A stretch of DNA of 64,000 nt from contig NC_087066.1 in the NCBI RefSeq assembly GCF_963678635.1, forward strand, positions 12,508,517 to 12,572,516. Reading direction: 5' to 3'. A program made the position numbers and the translations under genes. This DNA is from Symsagittifera roscoffensis (Eukaryota > Xenacoelomorpha > Acoela > Convolutidae). Each line of letters starts with the position of its first letter. Position 1 is the stretch's first letter. The notes below the pieces were generated by a model. It saw only the letters and a program-made list of their open reading frames with translations. It did not search any database and was not told where the DNA came from. Of this stretch, positions 34,507-47,484 are shown piece after piece.

Positions 34507-35831
34507 GATGAGCCGACCTAGATGGACTCGTAAAAATCAGGCTGTTTCTTTTTTTCCCAGAATATGCACAATCTAACAGTAATTTTACTTAAAAAAAAGT
34601 AACTTTGACAATTTTGTAAGCGCGCGGGCAGAATTCGCATGTCGCATATCTTTTACCATTTTAATTGAAAAGATTAAAACCTATCCAATCAAAAAAGCCT
34701 CGGCTCAAAAGAACTTTATGTGAATTATAGTTAATTTTTTTAGTTCAAAAAATATCTCATTCTCAAGCTGCTGTTATTTAAAAAAACCTAGCCAACTACC
34801 CGTAGGAAAAGAGTAATGAACGCAAACAAAAACAGAACAAAAGCACTGACTTTGTTGTAATAATCTCAACTTTCGAATTTCAAAGAAAAAAATAGATGCC
34901 ATTCGAGCTCTTTGAATTTCTAGAACCATTTTTGCAGAGCGCTTTTTTGATAATATGAACCCAACTAGAGAAACTTGGATCATTAGGTTAAGTTTTTATT
35001 CCGCTGGAAATCTAAAAATTATATTCCACTTTCGAAACTAGATATTGTCCATGTTTTTTCTCGCCGTTTCCACGTTCGTATTTCGAGAGTGCTCTTTACG
35101 TCATTTTCAGCAGATGAATTTCAATTGTACTCAAGAAGTGCATTATACCTAAGTGCATCAATATTTTGACTTTGTCCTAGAAAAAAAAACAAAAAAAATC
35201 AGCAAGACCTATATAAGAGTCTTCACTATGTTCATTACTCTTAATCAACACGAGCCAAAAATACAATTTCTCTTAACTTTTTTTTGAAACACTGGATAAA
35301 AACAGTCATTTCTAATTAGCTTGAATGCAATTACGATTCAAAACATAGTTAAAAAAAAAAGATTTTTAACATCAAAGTTTCAAGCAACAGTTACGAAACG
35401 CATCGTATGATTCAGCAATTTAAGTAAAACTTTCACTCTCTTTTCTAAAGAGACGACGGTTCATGGGGAAACCAATCTGAATAGTCAACTATTTACTGGG
35501 GATTAGGTTGCTACAAAAACATTTTTTAAATGGCTTAACAGTGAATACTTCCACGACCTTTTAAAATTTCTTAATTTATAGTTGCTTTATGTATGATTAT
35601 GGCTAAACGGGTAATTTTAAGATATAAGTTATGGTGAAAAACCTATTCACAATTGATGCAAGAACTGTTGCACTATTTGCACCGCACAACAACTTCTCTT
35701 TCTGAACACATTTTGGACGGAGTTTTTCCCCCCGAGTATATTTTTTCAAATCTTATCAAACTTGAACTTTGATAGCATGACTGTTATTTAACCGCTGAAA
35801 AGCAAGAGCCACAAATTATCAGCCTGCTTAC
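34507..35831. other. Noncoding stretch
   Basis: No supported gene, RNA or mobile element. Confidence 0.4.
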
Positions 35832-35919
35832 TTCTTCGTTTGGAAATCGATTAGCGTAATTGATCTGCTGCTGGTCGATGAGTCTCAGAAGAGCCTGGAG
35901 GGCGGCCCAAAAAGGGTAT
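35832..35919 (-). CDS. Likely internal exon, unrecognised gene
   Basis: A GC-rich island of 88 nt is bounded by AACACAG on the acceptor side and GTAAGC on the donor side. The only long frame reads 29 codons including YPFWAALQALLRLIDQQQIN, a helical, amphipathic segment. Composition, splice consensus and lack of stops support a real exon. I could not find neighbouring exons. It lies 2.8 kb downstream of the sulfite oxidase stop on the same strand. Confidence 0.5.
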
Positions 35920-37382
35920 CTGTGTTTGATAGTCCCTATCTAATTCGTTTTCAACCAATCCCTCTTCAACATAATTCCGATTTTAACTACATAAATATCT
36001 AGTTCAAGGGTATGTTTATAACTCAAGGAGCAATCTGGCCTCTAACTAGCTTGAATATATATTTTCCGACGCTACAAAAATCGGTGAAGTGTAGAGCGAT
36101 ACTTCATGAAAACACAAAGCAGGATATTTGAGCGAGTTACATGCTGATGAAAAGGTAATTATAAGTCAGATTTAATCTGCAAATGATGTTAGTTTTATGT
36201 TGTCATACTTAGAACACAAAGCCAAGCAACGCACCAGAATTAATCCGAATTTTGGAACGAATTAACGGTATCAATTTCAAAAATATATTTTATAAAATAC
36301 TAAAAACTTTTGAAAAACTCAGTTTTCGCTTCCTTGATGTCATTAATTTTCAGTCATTACATTGTTTAACGAGGAAATGAAATAAAAACAAAAATTCGAT
36401 GTTCAAAAAATCGTCGACTAATTTTTTTTAATGCAAATGAATTACCTGAACAATTAGGAAAATTCGGGCTATTACTAAGCTCCAGTAATCGAATTCCCGA
36501 ACTATCAGGAAATTGAGAAGACAATGATTTAACAAATTTGAGGTTCGTTCAAAAAACCGTGGTTAAAAGACTTTAAATTAACAACTTAAAAAATATATTT
36601 GAAAAAATTCAATTTTAATCTTTAAACAATATTTAACCAGTATCAACAATGATTAGTCTTTCTCAATATTGCGCCCGATGCTTAATTGAAATGAAGAAAA
36701 AACTGAAAAAAAAATGAATCAAAATCAATTTTTAAAAAAATTCGAACAAAAGCCTCAAGAAATTTGCAGAAAACAATAAGAAAATAAAACTTTGTGAAAA
36801 CAACCTCTTCACAGAAAGTTTTTGAACAAAAAGCAAACAACTGTGAAACCAACCCATTGACAAGACTTTGAACAAATAATTTATCAGCAACGGAAAAAAA
36901 ACAAAATAAAAACCCATTGACAGAAGAAAAAGAATGTTTACATAAACAGGTGGCAACATTTCAATTTTTAGTTTTTTACATAGACAATTAAGTGTTGCTA
37001 TACCTCTACACATCAAAACCTTTCAGTTTAAAAAAATCTCTTAATACATCGGGACAAAAAATCTGTGAGCCCTTGATCATCGGCTTAAAATACCAAGCAT
37101 TTTAAAATAATACAGATGGCATTTCAAAACAAAATCGGAAACAGCCGACAAAAACTGGAACAAAATCACAAAAAGGAAATAAATATGCAACAGATTGTTC
37201 CATAAAACATCATTCAAAACCTTATTTAGTACTTAATATGAACGACAAGGTCTAAATTATAAACAGCACAAAAACAAAAAAGTTCAAAAAACTGTAACTT
37301 ACCACAAATCCAAAAAAGACACTTTTTAAACTAGGTGTTGATCTAAAAAACTTCATTAGTACATAATATGAACCAACTAAGC
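35920..37382. other. AT-rich noncoding stretch
   Basis: Nothing supported. It may be intron of the gene carrying the exon at 35832-35919. Confidence 0.4.
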
Positions 37383-37390
37383 AGATGAAC

Positions 37391-37723
37391 CAGGTGCGGA
37401 TTTAGGGAAGGGGTTGTTTGGCTGACACCCCCCCCCCCCCCCACCTCAGGAATTCAACCCCCTGCCGGCGGGGCTTTGAAAATTTTTCTAAAGGCGCCTT
37501 TAGCGCCACTATATATTAATTTTAAGGAGGGAGCACGCGCTAAAACAACGCGATTTTTTGGTCAAAATTTTCCAAAAAGTGCCTTTTTGCCTGCGGCGCA
37601 GAAATTTTGGTCAAAAAAGGGTATTTTGTGCTTCGGGAGAGGACGGAAAATCAATTTGATAGACTTCAAAAAAAAAGATTTCGAAATCCGCCCTCCCTTG
37701 AGAAAATCTTAGATCCGCCCCTG
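37391..37723 (-). mobile_element. hAT-like MITE, inverted orientation
   Basis: A 333-bp copy reading opposite to the one at 31079. It starts CAGGTGCGGATTTAGGG and ends AGATCCGCCCCTG. Flanks AGATGAAC and ATATGAAC match in 7 of 8 positions, an eroded 8-bp duplication. Confidence 0.85.
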
Positions 37724-38701
37724 ATATGAACCATCTTATTTAATCTTGCGTCAGCTTTTGTTTAAATAGAGACATCTGTTTTAACATATGCACGTCCTTC
37801 ATACGTATTTGTCAGAAGATTTTTTCAGTGGGAAAAGTCTAGTTCCCGACCATAATTTCATGAAAAAAATAACTATTGCAAAAACGAGCCATTCAACCAA
37901 TATACTAAATTAAAAAATCAGCTCAAGTCCTCTTTAGAAAAATGAACTCTTTAAGACGGTAACACTGCTAAAATAGCGATAATTACCGTCTTCCTGGAAC
38001 CAGCTTTTCCGTCCATCATCCTTAACAGATGCGACAATTTCGGCAATTAGATAACTTTTGCTCAAATTCCCGAAAAAATCAAAACTGAAAAAAATTTAAT
38101 CCAAATAAAAAAACGAATAAAAGAATCAGCACGACCTCAAAAAACTTTATCACTGGCATTCAGGTTTGGTAAATTTCTGTGTTCAAAACGTAAACAACTC
38201 AAATATCATTGTTTAAAAAAACAGCTTAAGAAGACAGACGCTAAAAACAGTCTTTTAAAAGTGTTTTAAACACCCACTGTTTTAAACTTATCAACTGTGC
38301 CCTCATTGACACTTAAAAGTCAAAACTAGAATACGGAAGAGAATAAATTTGATAAATATAAATTGATGCAAGACATCGCTATTTCCGAATAGTGTTTGTT
38401 TAAAAGCTCCATATACTGTGGTAAGAAAATATAATCTGATTTCAATATTTTTGGAAAATACGTCAAAAGTTACAAATATGTGATAACTATGATAGACGAA
38501 TGAATCAGAAAGCATGTTTGAAGGACACCATTATACACAAAAATTGTTTCAATTCGTCACTACTGTCGAACGATAAATTAGAACAAAACCTCTGAGCAAA
38601 CCAATAAATCAATGGCTCCCATAAAAAACTCTTTCGCAGTAGATATGATAGAATGTCGTTTGAGAAGTCTAAATAAATAGTTTTAGCAGTTAAACTACCA
38701 A

Positions 38702-41700
38702 TTAATTCTGAACTTTTATTTTGATTCTGTGCCACGAGTTGTTCATTATACCTCTGATGTTCCAAACATCTTGTGCATCTTTAGGCATTACATTATGCGA
38801 TGAGTCCGTAGCCTTCACAACTAGTTCCAGTTCACTACTTTTTCCTCTTAAACTCTTTTTTAGCATCTCTGGACTAGCATTGAATGACCACAACCTCCAT
38901 CCGTACTCATTTGGCGCTTTCTGGTCCGTGTCTTCAAGGTCAGTTTGGTGCCAAGTGTCTCCCCCGTCAAGTGAGATGTCCACACGTACTATCCCTTTGC
39001 CCCCTCCACTGTAGGCGTAGCCCTTGAACTCGAAATCGGAGTCCAATTTGATGGAGGAGTCAGAAGATGGGATGCAAATGGCACACTGAACTGGACATTC
39101 CTGAACACAACGGGAAAATTCAGTCTATCAACGATCAGTCTATCAACGATCACATAGCAGCGCACCACATGAATATTAACACAAAAATTTAAACAAGCAT
39201 TGATAGAAATTCAAATCTCAAATCTTGAGTAAAAAAAAGCGTCACTCAATATGAAATACCCATGCTTAACTTTATAGCATATTTTCCTTCGAAAAAATTC
39301 GCCACTAAATTTATTCTTTAACAATCATTGGCATACAAATTTCATTTTAATTATAATACATATTGCCCATCTTATGTTCTCACCTGGACAGAGGGTGACT
39401 TGGACCAGTCAACATTGGACCAGTTGATGGAGGAGTGGAACATTCTGTAGTCCTTCTGCTGCCAATGACTCCTAGACTCTTCGTCCGAAACAGTGATCTT
39501 CTTCAGCCACTTCACACACCTGTTCCATGTATGCATGTACGAATAATTGGTTTGATGAGAAATGTACGATGAGATAATTTTAAATTTTGTTGGACGATTT
39601 CGACTAACTTGATATTTTACACACAAACTCTACTTCTTCATTATCAATCAATTTTCACAGGCAACAATATAACTCCTATTTTCCAGTTTAATACAGTACA
39701 TTTTAACACCTAGTCATTTCACTATGAATTCTAATGCTTTATGAATTCCTTATCTTAACTCTTATCACACCAAAGTTAATCCTGCAATTAACACAAGCAC
39801 CATAATGAAAAACTTGGTTTATCTTAGTTATACATGCTAAAAGGAGGCTTCCTAATTTACTTTTTTGATGCATCGAGTGGCCATAAGTTCACAAAAAAGA
39901 AAAAGTATCGAGTATTAAATGAAAGAGTACAAAACATAATGTCCGTTTACGAAGACAAAACTGATCTGTACTTTTTCAGAGCGTTATCTAGCTTGGGTTG
40001 AACCATTGTAAATTTTATTTCATTTTTGTTTATTCTTTCGTATTATTAAAATTCAAATTTTAATCCTACTGAAATTTTTGTCAGCTTTTTTTGAAAAGAC
40101 GTTTCCTTGCAGACTCCCGGAAACGTAACTAAACGCAAGAACATGACTCGTGCCTTAGCAATTTAATCCCAGGACAATCGCCCTTATTTTCGGGATCCTA
40201 GGTTGGGACTACGGGCTGGCAAAACCTTTAGCTTTGCGTTTATGTGCCAACAGTTCAAAAAAAGCTGACAAAGCGATCAGGTCATAAGTTTAAGTTCGAG
40301 AATGATTCTAAGAATAATGATTTTAAGTTTTTTGGCATTGGTTAAACCTTTTTTTTAATTTCTATACCGGATGAAATTGTCTAGAAAATTAGGCCATATT
40401 AATCAAAGGACGTCTAATTATTTGCGGGCTTTTGAAGTTCATTGAACTATTGCTTGTTTTTGGTTCATTTTGGAATGATTCATTGAAAATATTGGCAAGG
40501 CCATTTCATTTTGGCATGAAACGTTTCATTGAAGTCATTTGCAAGGTCATTTCTGTTCAAAACTTACGCGAATTAAGTTGCGCAAATTTGTCTGGCTTTA
40601 AATGGCAAAAATTTCTCTCGTTTAATTCTTTGATGGTTAAGAATCAACACTAAATAAAACACACCTGGCGCCCACAACACCTGGAACAACTACTCTGATA
40701 GGGTAGCCATGGTCTCGGGAAAGGGTCTCGTCATTTAAAGCCCAAGCAAGTAGCACGTCAGCTTCAGGACCTGCAAAAACGTCACATCATTACATATCAT
40801 CGTCTATCTCTTTACTAAAATAACCAACTTTAACCATCTAATGAAATAATCATAAGCATCTTAAGAACGGTCGGTCATCACAAGGTTGTCTTCATATAGC
40901 CGACCTAGAAAAGCCACAAAAAGAACGAAGTTCGATACCTACTGAGGGCTTTGTGGAGTGGTATGCTGGCCTCGTATGCAGTTCCATCATCCGATGAGTC
41001 ATACCCCTCGAAGTGCACGTGACTGTATTTAAGGCGCATCTCCTCCTCGGACAGACCCAAACTTAAAAGGACATCTCTCAACAGGACTCCAGTCCAGGTA
41101 CCATTTGAGATCGCAGTCAAACTCCACTTCAATCCCTTCACTTCCTGAAGCAGTCAGCAGATTTTACAAATTATCATTAATAAAAACTTCAAATTAGATT
41201 TATAATTAGTTACGAAAAGTGTGGTTAGGCACACAAATTTGAACTTCGCAGACACAAACAGATATATTTCAGATCAAGCTGATTAAAATCTGGTCTGCGT
41301 GTGTTTTCTCAAATCACTTTGAGTTTTGATTATGACAACAAACTTCAACAAAATAGCTCTAAAAGCAAAAAAAACGACTAAAAAAGTTTTTAAAAAATGA
41401 GCTTAGTAAAAATTGGAACAATTAGTTGGCCTTTATTGGTGGAAAATCTACTGCTAGCAGCGCATGAGCTTCATTTCATGTCTACGAGTTACTGAAATTC
41501 GTACAACGACCGATACAATATCCATAGTGAATATTTTTTGATCAAGTTATTTAGCTTTGAAGATCCACTACGCAAACTCGTAAGGTAAATTAAACCTGCT
41601 GAAAGAGACATTTAGGAAAAAACGTTTTGAAAGGCAATCAGAAGTCTACCGGAGATCTTGACTTTTCAATATGCTTAAGACAAGGGCCTAATCGAAGAAG

Positions 41701-44700
41701 GATTAAAAAAAAGTTTTATCAAAAATTTTAAAATGGATACCCGTTAAGTTACGAGCTGGCAACTGTATATTTTAACTTTTAATATCAAGGAACTGCAAAA
41801 CCTTGGGTACATGCTACAGCGTTATAAACTGTGAGTTGCAAGTTTTGTGGAAAAATTGAACTTTGAATAAATTCGTCGCACTAAAATATATTGCACCAAC
41901 GCGTTAAGGATCATACATGAATGCATATAATAATCGTACATAACTAAGCCGAGAAAGTTCTTAAATTACCAATTCTTAAATTACTTTTTCGACAAACCAT
42001 CTTTGCCCAAGAGCTATGCACTAAAATTTGCGAGTTAGTTCAGATTTTCACAAAAAGCTGACAGCATTATACAGCGCTCTTGTACATATTATATACAAGA
42101 TCGCCTGAATACAGAACTTCAAAAGTGAAAAAAAAAATCAGATTATTTTATTATAATCACTCCACACGCTATGATAAGTACAAGCTAAAATAATTCGCAT
42201 CTATTCACCGATTCGTAAAACCTAATTGGTTGCCTCAAATTATTTTTCAATTCTATTCGGGCTGGATAAATTTGCAGTTAGCTCCTTAATGGAGCAAAAC
42301 AAACCGAGCTTTAATAAATTAATATTGGCTACTTCCAAACTTCCAAATCCCAAAACTTCAGGAAAAACAATCCAATAATGGGTGAAATATCTTTTCTTAG
42401 TGGAAACGGCTGGTTAATAGGTCGAGTTGACCGACAAACAAAATCAACCACACGAAAGTTTGGGACAAAAATTGTCGGTAGTTGGGCAACTAGCGCAGAA
42501 TATTCGGGCCAGGTTAATACTTTTATGTATTTTTCTAAACACTCGGCTGTTTTTTTTTGTAGCTAAGGAAATAATGAGAGTGAATCAAACTTGTTACCAA
42601 GCAATAAAAAGGCGTAATAATAGCTCAAATATTTTAAAAAATAACAAATAGACTGAAAAATTGAGAACCTTTTTTCTTGACAATGTGAAATATTTTTTTC
42701 TGGATCTCGAATCACGGCTGCAAAGGCTTAATAATGATATCACACTTTACCCCCCTACGAGCTTTCTTTAAGGAAAACAAATTCGGGAAGAAAAAAAAAC
42801 ACCCAAAAGAACACATCATAGTTCGTTCATTTCACTTCGTGAAGTGGTAGAAATAATAATGGCAATAGCCTGTATTAAGGCTATTGTGTTTTCCTGCTGC
42901 TTTCTATGCATTTACTGCATTAAACTGAGCACATAAATTAGACGCAAAAATCTGTGACTCGTGTTGAAAAAAATTTCGTATCATAACACAAGCATTCAAT
43001 GCGTAGAAAAATAATTGAATCTAGTTTTTTCTCGAGAGGGGGAGGGGTTCAAAATTTTGGCAACCTTTTTTTAGGTCGATCACAAAGATTTTTTGAGCTC
43101 TCTTAAATTTCGTTAAAGACCCTATTTTGACCAAATTTCCTGCTGTGACAAAAAAACGGGCCAAAAATGCCGTTTTTGGGCTTTTTGAAAATGTTGATAA
43201 AAAATCGCGTTTTTTCGGAGCGCGCTCCTCTTCGAAATTAGTATACATTTCAGGGTTGGTCTGCCAAAACGTGATGTCATGAAATAATACCAAATGGGGG
43301 ACCCATTGGTTGGTGAGGGTCCACCACCCACCTGAATTGAATGATTTGGGATAAGATTGAATGCAAAATCTATTTTTCCAGAAAGAACACATGCTTCAAG
43401 AGGTTTCTTGAACTTACTTTGAACTTTGAACAAAAATCATACTTTGAGCTTATTGAAATCATCCCGTCTGTTTCCACTGCATTGAATAGTCGCTTCCACT
43501 GTTTTGGGCTTGAACTTCTCTTTGAGGTCATCCAAGGTCAAACTCCTCAAAAAAGACTCAGAGTCATCTTTATCTTGGTTTGATGTTTTCCTGTCAACCC
43601 CAATATGCAGTCTGTAATCTTCTGCCTTTATATCTGGCACCGGCATGTGATTCCTCACAAAGAAGAAAGGCTGAGGCGTGATTTGATTTTGGACTGCTAT
43701 GAGTGGAGGTGTCTCTGCATTGAAGGGTTTTTGTTGTCGGACCAGCAAAGCCGGATGTCTTTTAGGGTCGTTTGAGTATGCATCTCTTACCGACCGAGAC
43801 GTATCGTTCAGTTCTGAAATAATTTCACTTTTGAAATCATTTCACATTCCCATTTAAACTCCTTGACAATAATTGCTAGAATAGCAAGAATCTATCCAAG
43901 AGTTTTCAATATAGAAGACTATGAACAAACCTTTATTCATCTCTAAAAACATAGCAAGCAAATCTCAGTCAATTATAACATCAGTCATCAATTATATTAA
44001 TTTCTAATCAGCGTTTAAAAGTACATTTACGCTTCGTGGATTGCTGAAACATTTGTGAATCATTCAGTCATTCAGTGCAAGCTCACCATTCTTAAACGAG
44101 CATTTCTTTCATACAAAGGGACTATCAATATTCGGGGAAAAATCTAAATACATAAAAATTGCCATTCACTCTATTTTTATTTATCAGGATAATGACAATA
44201 TAAAAATCAGGAGTATACACATGAAAATTTGTATCATTTCAAACATCCATTATGATTAGTAACTATTATTGATACGCGAGAAAAGAAAACATAAACGCAT
44301 TGATATATGCATACCACTGAATGCATTTTCAGTTATTCAAAGTTTCAATTTTATCTCAAATTAACTAACTTTTCACATCTTCCGGGTGCAAATTGCCAAT
44401 TCGATACTCTTCCAGCATATCATACACTTGCTCCGTGTGGTGCTGAGAGTACGTGTTCCAATAGGGCCCCACGTCCCCACCCGCCGCCAACATGACAGTC
44501 TTCCCACCCGGGTGATTTTCCACAAACTCAGTTACGTCATAAACGCCCTCGCCAAAAATCATCCACACTCCCTTTTCAACAGTTTTGTGAGCTTTCACGT
44601 CTTCTAGACGGTACGTCGGCAAATTTTTCACGCGTTTTCCCGCTGTATGGTTGATGATTTCTTCGTGTTTTGTAGTCTTTCGACTGTCGGATAACGCGAA

Positions 44701-44901
44701 AGGCGCAGCTGCTGCAGCACTCGCTATTCCAATTGCCATAAAAGTAAAATTTTGACGATATTTCGAGTCATCTTTTTCATCACGATTTCGTTCACGTCGC
44801 CGCAATAAAACAGGAGCAGATGATGCCAATTTCGTCATTTTGCTTTCATGAGATGATAGATGTCTGGCAATTTGCTTCCACAGCAGCTGCTGGCCACCCA
44901 T
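38702..44901 (-). CDS. SUOX: Sulfite oxidase, six exons
   Basis: This is the mitochondrial intermembrane-space enzyme that oxidises sulfite to sulfate and passes electrons to cytochrome c, the last step of sulfur amino-acid breakdown. Exons: 44901-44370, 43813-43443, 41144-40943, 40770-40665, 39519-39384, 39100-38702. All junctions are GT-AG, phases agree, and the sum (1,746 nt) gives 581 residues; vertebrate enzymes are about 545. The N-terminus is basic and amphipathic, with a hydrophobic sorting segment (about residues 51-70). The cytochrome b5 domain (about 97-172) has HPGG at 130-133 and distal histidines at 154-155 for heme. The molybdopterin domain has QCSGNRR with the molybdenum-ligand Cys near 289, and RDHGYP. 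The C-terminal dimerisation domain contains [21 protein letters not shown] and ends WNIRG...SWHRI. One curiosity is Cys before VKWL at the exon 4/5 junction. Intron 2 (2.3 kb) carries a hAT-like MITE. Confidence 0.95.
39120..39149. repeat. 15-bp tandem duplication in a SUOX intron
   Basis: The unit CAGTCTATCAACGAT occurs twice head-to-tail, just upstream (in gene direction) of the last SUOX exon acceptor at 39101. Confidence 0.8.
42690..42840 (+). repeat. Fragment of dispersed repeat
   Basis: GATCTCGAATCACGGCTG, a TAATGATATCACAC block and CCCTACGAGCTTTC correspond to the central part of the dispersed repeat seen at 22765 and 60460. It lies in SUOX intron 2. Confidence 0.4.
43021..43334 (+). 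mobile_element. hAT-like MITE in SUOX intron 2, terminal repeats eroded
   Basis: The internal blocks of the family are clear (CTCGAGAGGGGGAGGGG, GCCGTTTTTGGGC, GCGCGCTCC). The left terminal repeat has lost its first 11 bases and the right is scrambled to CACCTG. A perfect 8-bp duplication AATTGAAT (43013-43020 and 43335-43342) still marks the insertion. It ends about 100 bp from the donor of exon 2. Confidence 0.85.
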
Positions 44902-44904
44902 AGC

Positions 44905-46129
44905 TTACTTAATATTAGTAGAAGCAAATCAACAATTTATTCTGAAACGAATGTCTTTTTTGGCTGATATAGTTTTCTTATTAGAAATGGTTAGAACATT
45001 AGTGTAAGCTACGCAAAAAATCAATTCGTCGAGAGTGGTTTTCACCTATTATGAAAACACTTAACTAGAAAAAAAAACAAACAAGCGTTGCTTAAGTCAA
45101 AATCATTCATTTTGACTTTGACAAAAATGTCCAGGCAAGGTAAAAACCATATTGTAGTCCAGGAATGGGTGAACTAGAAGAAATATTCTCGGATCTTGCC
45201 TTTATAACCATTCATAATATATCAGCGGTATTTCCATGACCGCATTGACAGCTTAGGACAACCTATTTTGTAATTTTCGTTTAATTATTGTGGCTTTGAT
45301 TTTGAATTCTCTAAATAAGAATAGACGGTTGCGCAAACTGTTCCGACCATCATGAGTAAAAAACGACGAAATGAAGAAACTGTTCTTTTTATAATTTCCT
45401 GAACTTTTGAGGGCAATTGAACAAGTCAAAAACTGCAAGCACTAAAATATTGTCCTATATGATTTACAACCAGTATTGTCCCGCTTAAAGCAAAAGCAGT
45501 AAAGAAAGAGGCTGATTAAGGAGTATAAGCGAAAACGATTGCAAAATTTCCAAAGCATGAACAAAAGAGGAAACGCGGTTTGAATTTTCAGACCCCCAGA
45601 ATTTTACCAAAAATTATAGCACGAAAATTTTTTGGTCTGAAAAAAAACCATGCATGTAAGTTCCGTTGCGTTCTCCGAAAGTTTGAACAATGTCTCTTCC
45701 GTGCTTTTCCATTGTGAGAAAACTTCCATAGCAAAATAAGCGAAAAGTAAGAAGCACAAATTTGGTGCATTAGGATAACCGAAAAACCGATTTTAAAAAA
45801 AGCAGCGATAGCTAAAAGCAACTTTAAAAGGCAATGGCAAAACTGTTTACAACTAAATTCAGCTGCGAAATTGAGAAATAAGAAATTACTTTAGTTTAAC
45901 AAGTTAGTCAGAAGATCAAAAAAACTGAACAACAGTTTTTCTCACAGAGAGAGAAAAAGACACCCTTCGCCATAGCTCCGCTCCTTATAAGTTTGTTAAG
46001 TAGTCGGAACAATAAATGATTTATCCTTCTATTTGTTTCTTCTAATAAAATTTATTACTATTATACGCTCAGAGACTATGGCGCTATCCAGCAATGCAGT
46101 GTTTACCTTGGTCTTATGCTGATTGTATA
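44905..46129. other. Intergenic region upstream of SUOX
   Basis: No gene supported. GTTCCGACCA (near 45340) and GTCGGAACAATAAA (near 46000) are ends of the dispersed repeat family, facing each other about 670 bp apart. The SUOX promoter should lie in the first few hundred bases, but I see no clear core element. Confidence 0.4.
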
Positions 46130-46440
46130 TTAGTTATTTGTTCCGACCATTGAAAACGGGAGGAGCTTTGTACTCGTGTGTTTTAGTTAATTTTTTTTGC
46201 TTTTTCTTTTTGTTTTCCACGCAAAGTCAAATACAACAAACAATCATGGTAATGGAACGGGGGATATATCATATTCAAGCCTTTTCAGTCCTGATTCGAA
46301 CGACACTAGAAAACTTGAAAATTTCTATCAATTTTTGGTCTAATTTCGAGCTAATAAGTGAGCATGCAGGCTTACAATAGCTTATGTACGCTTAATTGAC
46401 CAGTGAAAACTTAGTTTTACTCAAGTAAAGCTAGTTTTTG
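46130..46440 (-). repeat. Dispersed repeat, inverted copy
   Basis: Reads on the minus strand: AGCCTGCATGCTCACTTATTAGC at the start, GTTCGAATCAGGACTGAAA, a TATGATATATCCCCC block, and ends CAATGGTCGGAACAAATAAC. The 3'-flanking block near 46430 also resembles sequence upstream of copy B, so the full unit may be nearer 370 bp. Confidence 0.55.
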
Positions 46441-47400
46441 GAGCTTTTTAGCGCAATTTTGCGAATCAAATCATCCAAAAAATTTAGCAAAAAAGTCGGT
46501 GTGAATTTCCAGGCGAACTTCGCATACACAAGCAAAATATCACAGATAACGTTAGAGGAAACTGAGTCTTTGTACACATTCGCAACTTGCTTTGAATAGT
46601 GAACAAAAATACACCGTTATTTTTTTTGTAGCAGACCAGGCGCTATGTTATTAACAAATATAAATCTCGATTAGTTGATAAGGCTATATAGCTTGCCTCA
46701 TTTGAATCCCGTAAATTGAAAAAAAAAACAGATCAGAGGTAACATATCTTTCGCTTTCAGCTCAAGAAATAGATGCCTGTCAGCTGCTATTATAAAATCC
46801 GTTTAAAACTCCTACCAAAAAAGAAATTTGACTGCAGAAAAAAGTCAGACCATGCACTAAAACTTTCTTGCTTTCTGGATTAATTACAACAGTCTGACCA
46901 AGCAACTGTCGCAAGTTAGCTCGAGTTCATTAGCAGACTGCAGTATAATTGAACAACAAAATTGAATACAAGACTGATCGAATCAAGACTAAGCCCTGAA
47001 TGTTGCGATTGGCCATTAATGTTAAGAGAAAAAGCTAAAACAAGGACAAAACTGATACTTTTGCGATTTTTTCTAAAATCTCCACACGCTATGTAAAGTG
47101 CAAAATATAAGCGTATAGCAATGTAATTAAAGTTCCAAATAGCTTGCCTCAATTGAACCTGAAGCTGTTTCAAAGCCGGATTAAATCGCCATTTACGCTT
47201 CAACGGAACAAAAATATCACCTTGACTTGGAAACAATTGAACCCGTAGAACAGCACAAGCATTTGCTGGTTAAAAATTAGTGATCCAGCTTTCGACAGAG
47301 GCAAAGCTGGGCTTCGCAAACACTTGCGAGAACACGGCCAAAAAAGCAGCTTTATCGAGTGAATTACGAAAAAGCAAAAATAAGCCTGGAATTAGCAAAA
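46441..47400. other. AT-rich noncoding stretch
   Basis: Nothing supported. Confidence 0.4.
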
Positions 47401-47403
47401 ACT

Positions 47404-47482
47404 TGGCTAAATGTAGGATTCGAATCTATGACCTAGTGCAATCAAGATTTTGATTCTCACTCACTATCCACTCAGACACGCA
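47404..47482 (-). repeat. tRNA-Ser/Leu-like remnant
   Basis: On the minus strand GTCTGAGTGGATAGTG looks like an A box, AATCAAAATCTTGATT like an anticodon arm, and AGATTCGAATCC like a B box. The anticodon loop is one base short and the acceptor stem does not pair, so it is a pseudogene or SINE head. Confidence 0.35.
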
Positions 47483-47484
47483 AG

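Noticed and set aside
38505-38765. Minus-strand frame overlapping the SUOX stop
   Set aside because: It runs in another frame through the conserved end of SUOX and its 3' flank. The SUOX frame is clearly the coding one.
47404-47482. Functional tRNA gene
   Set aside because: Box-like sequences are present, but the acceptor stem does not pair and the anticodon loop has the wrong length.
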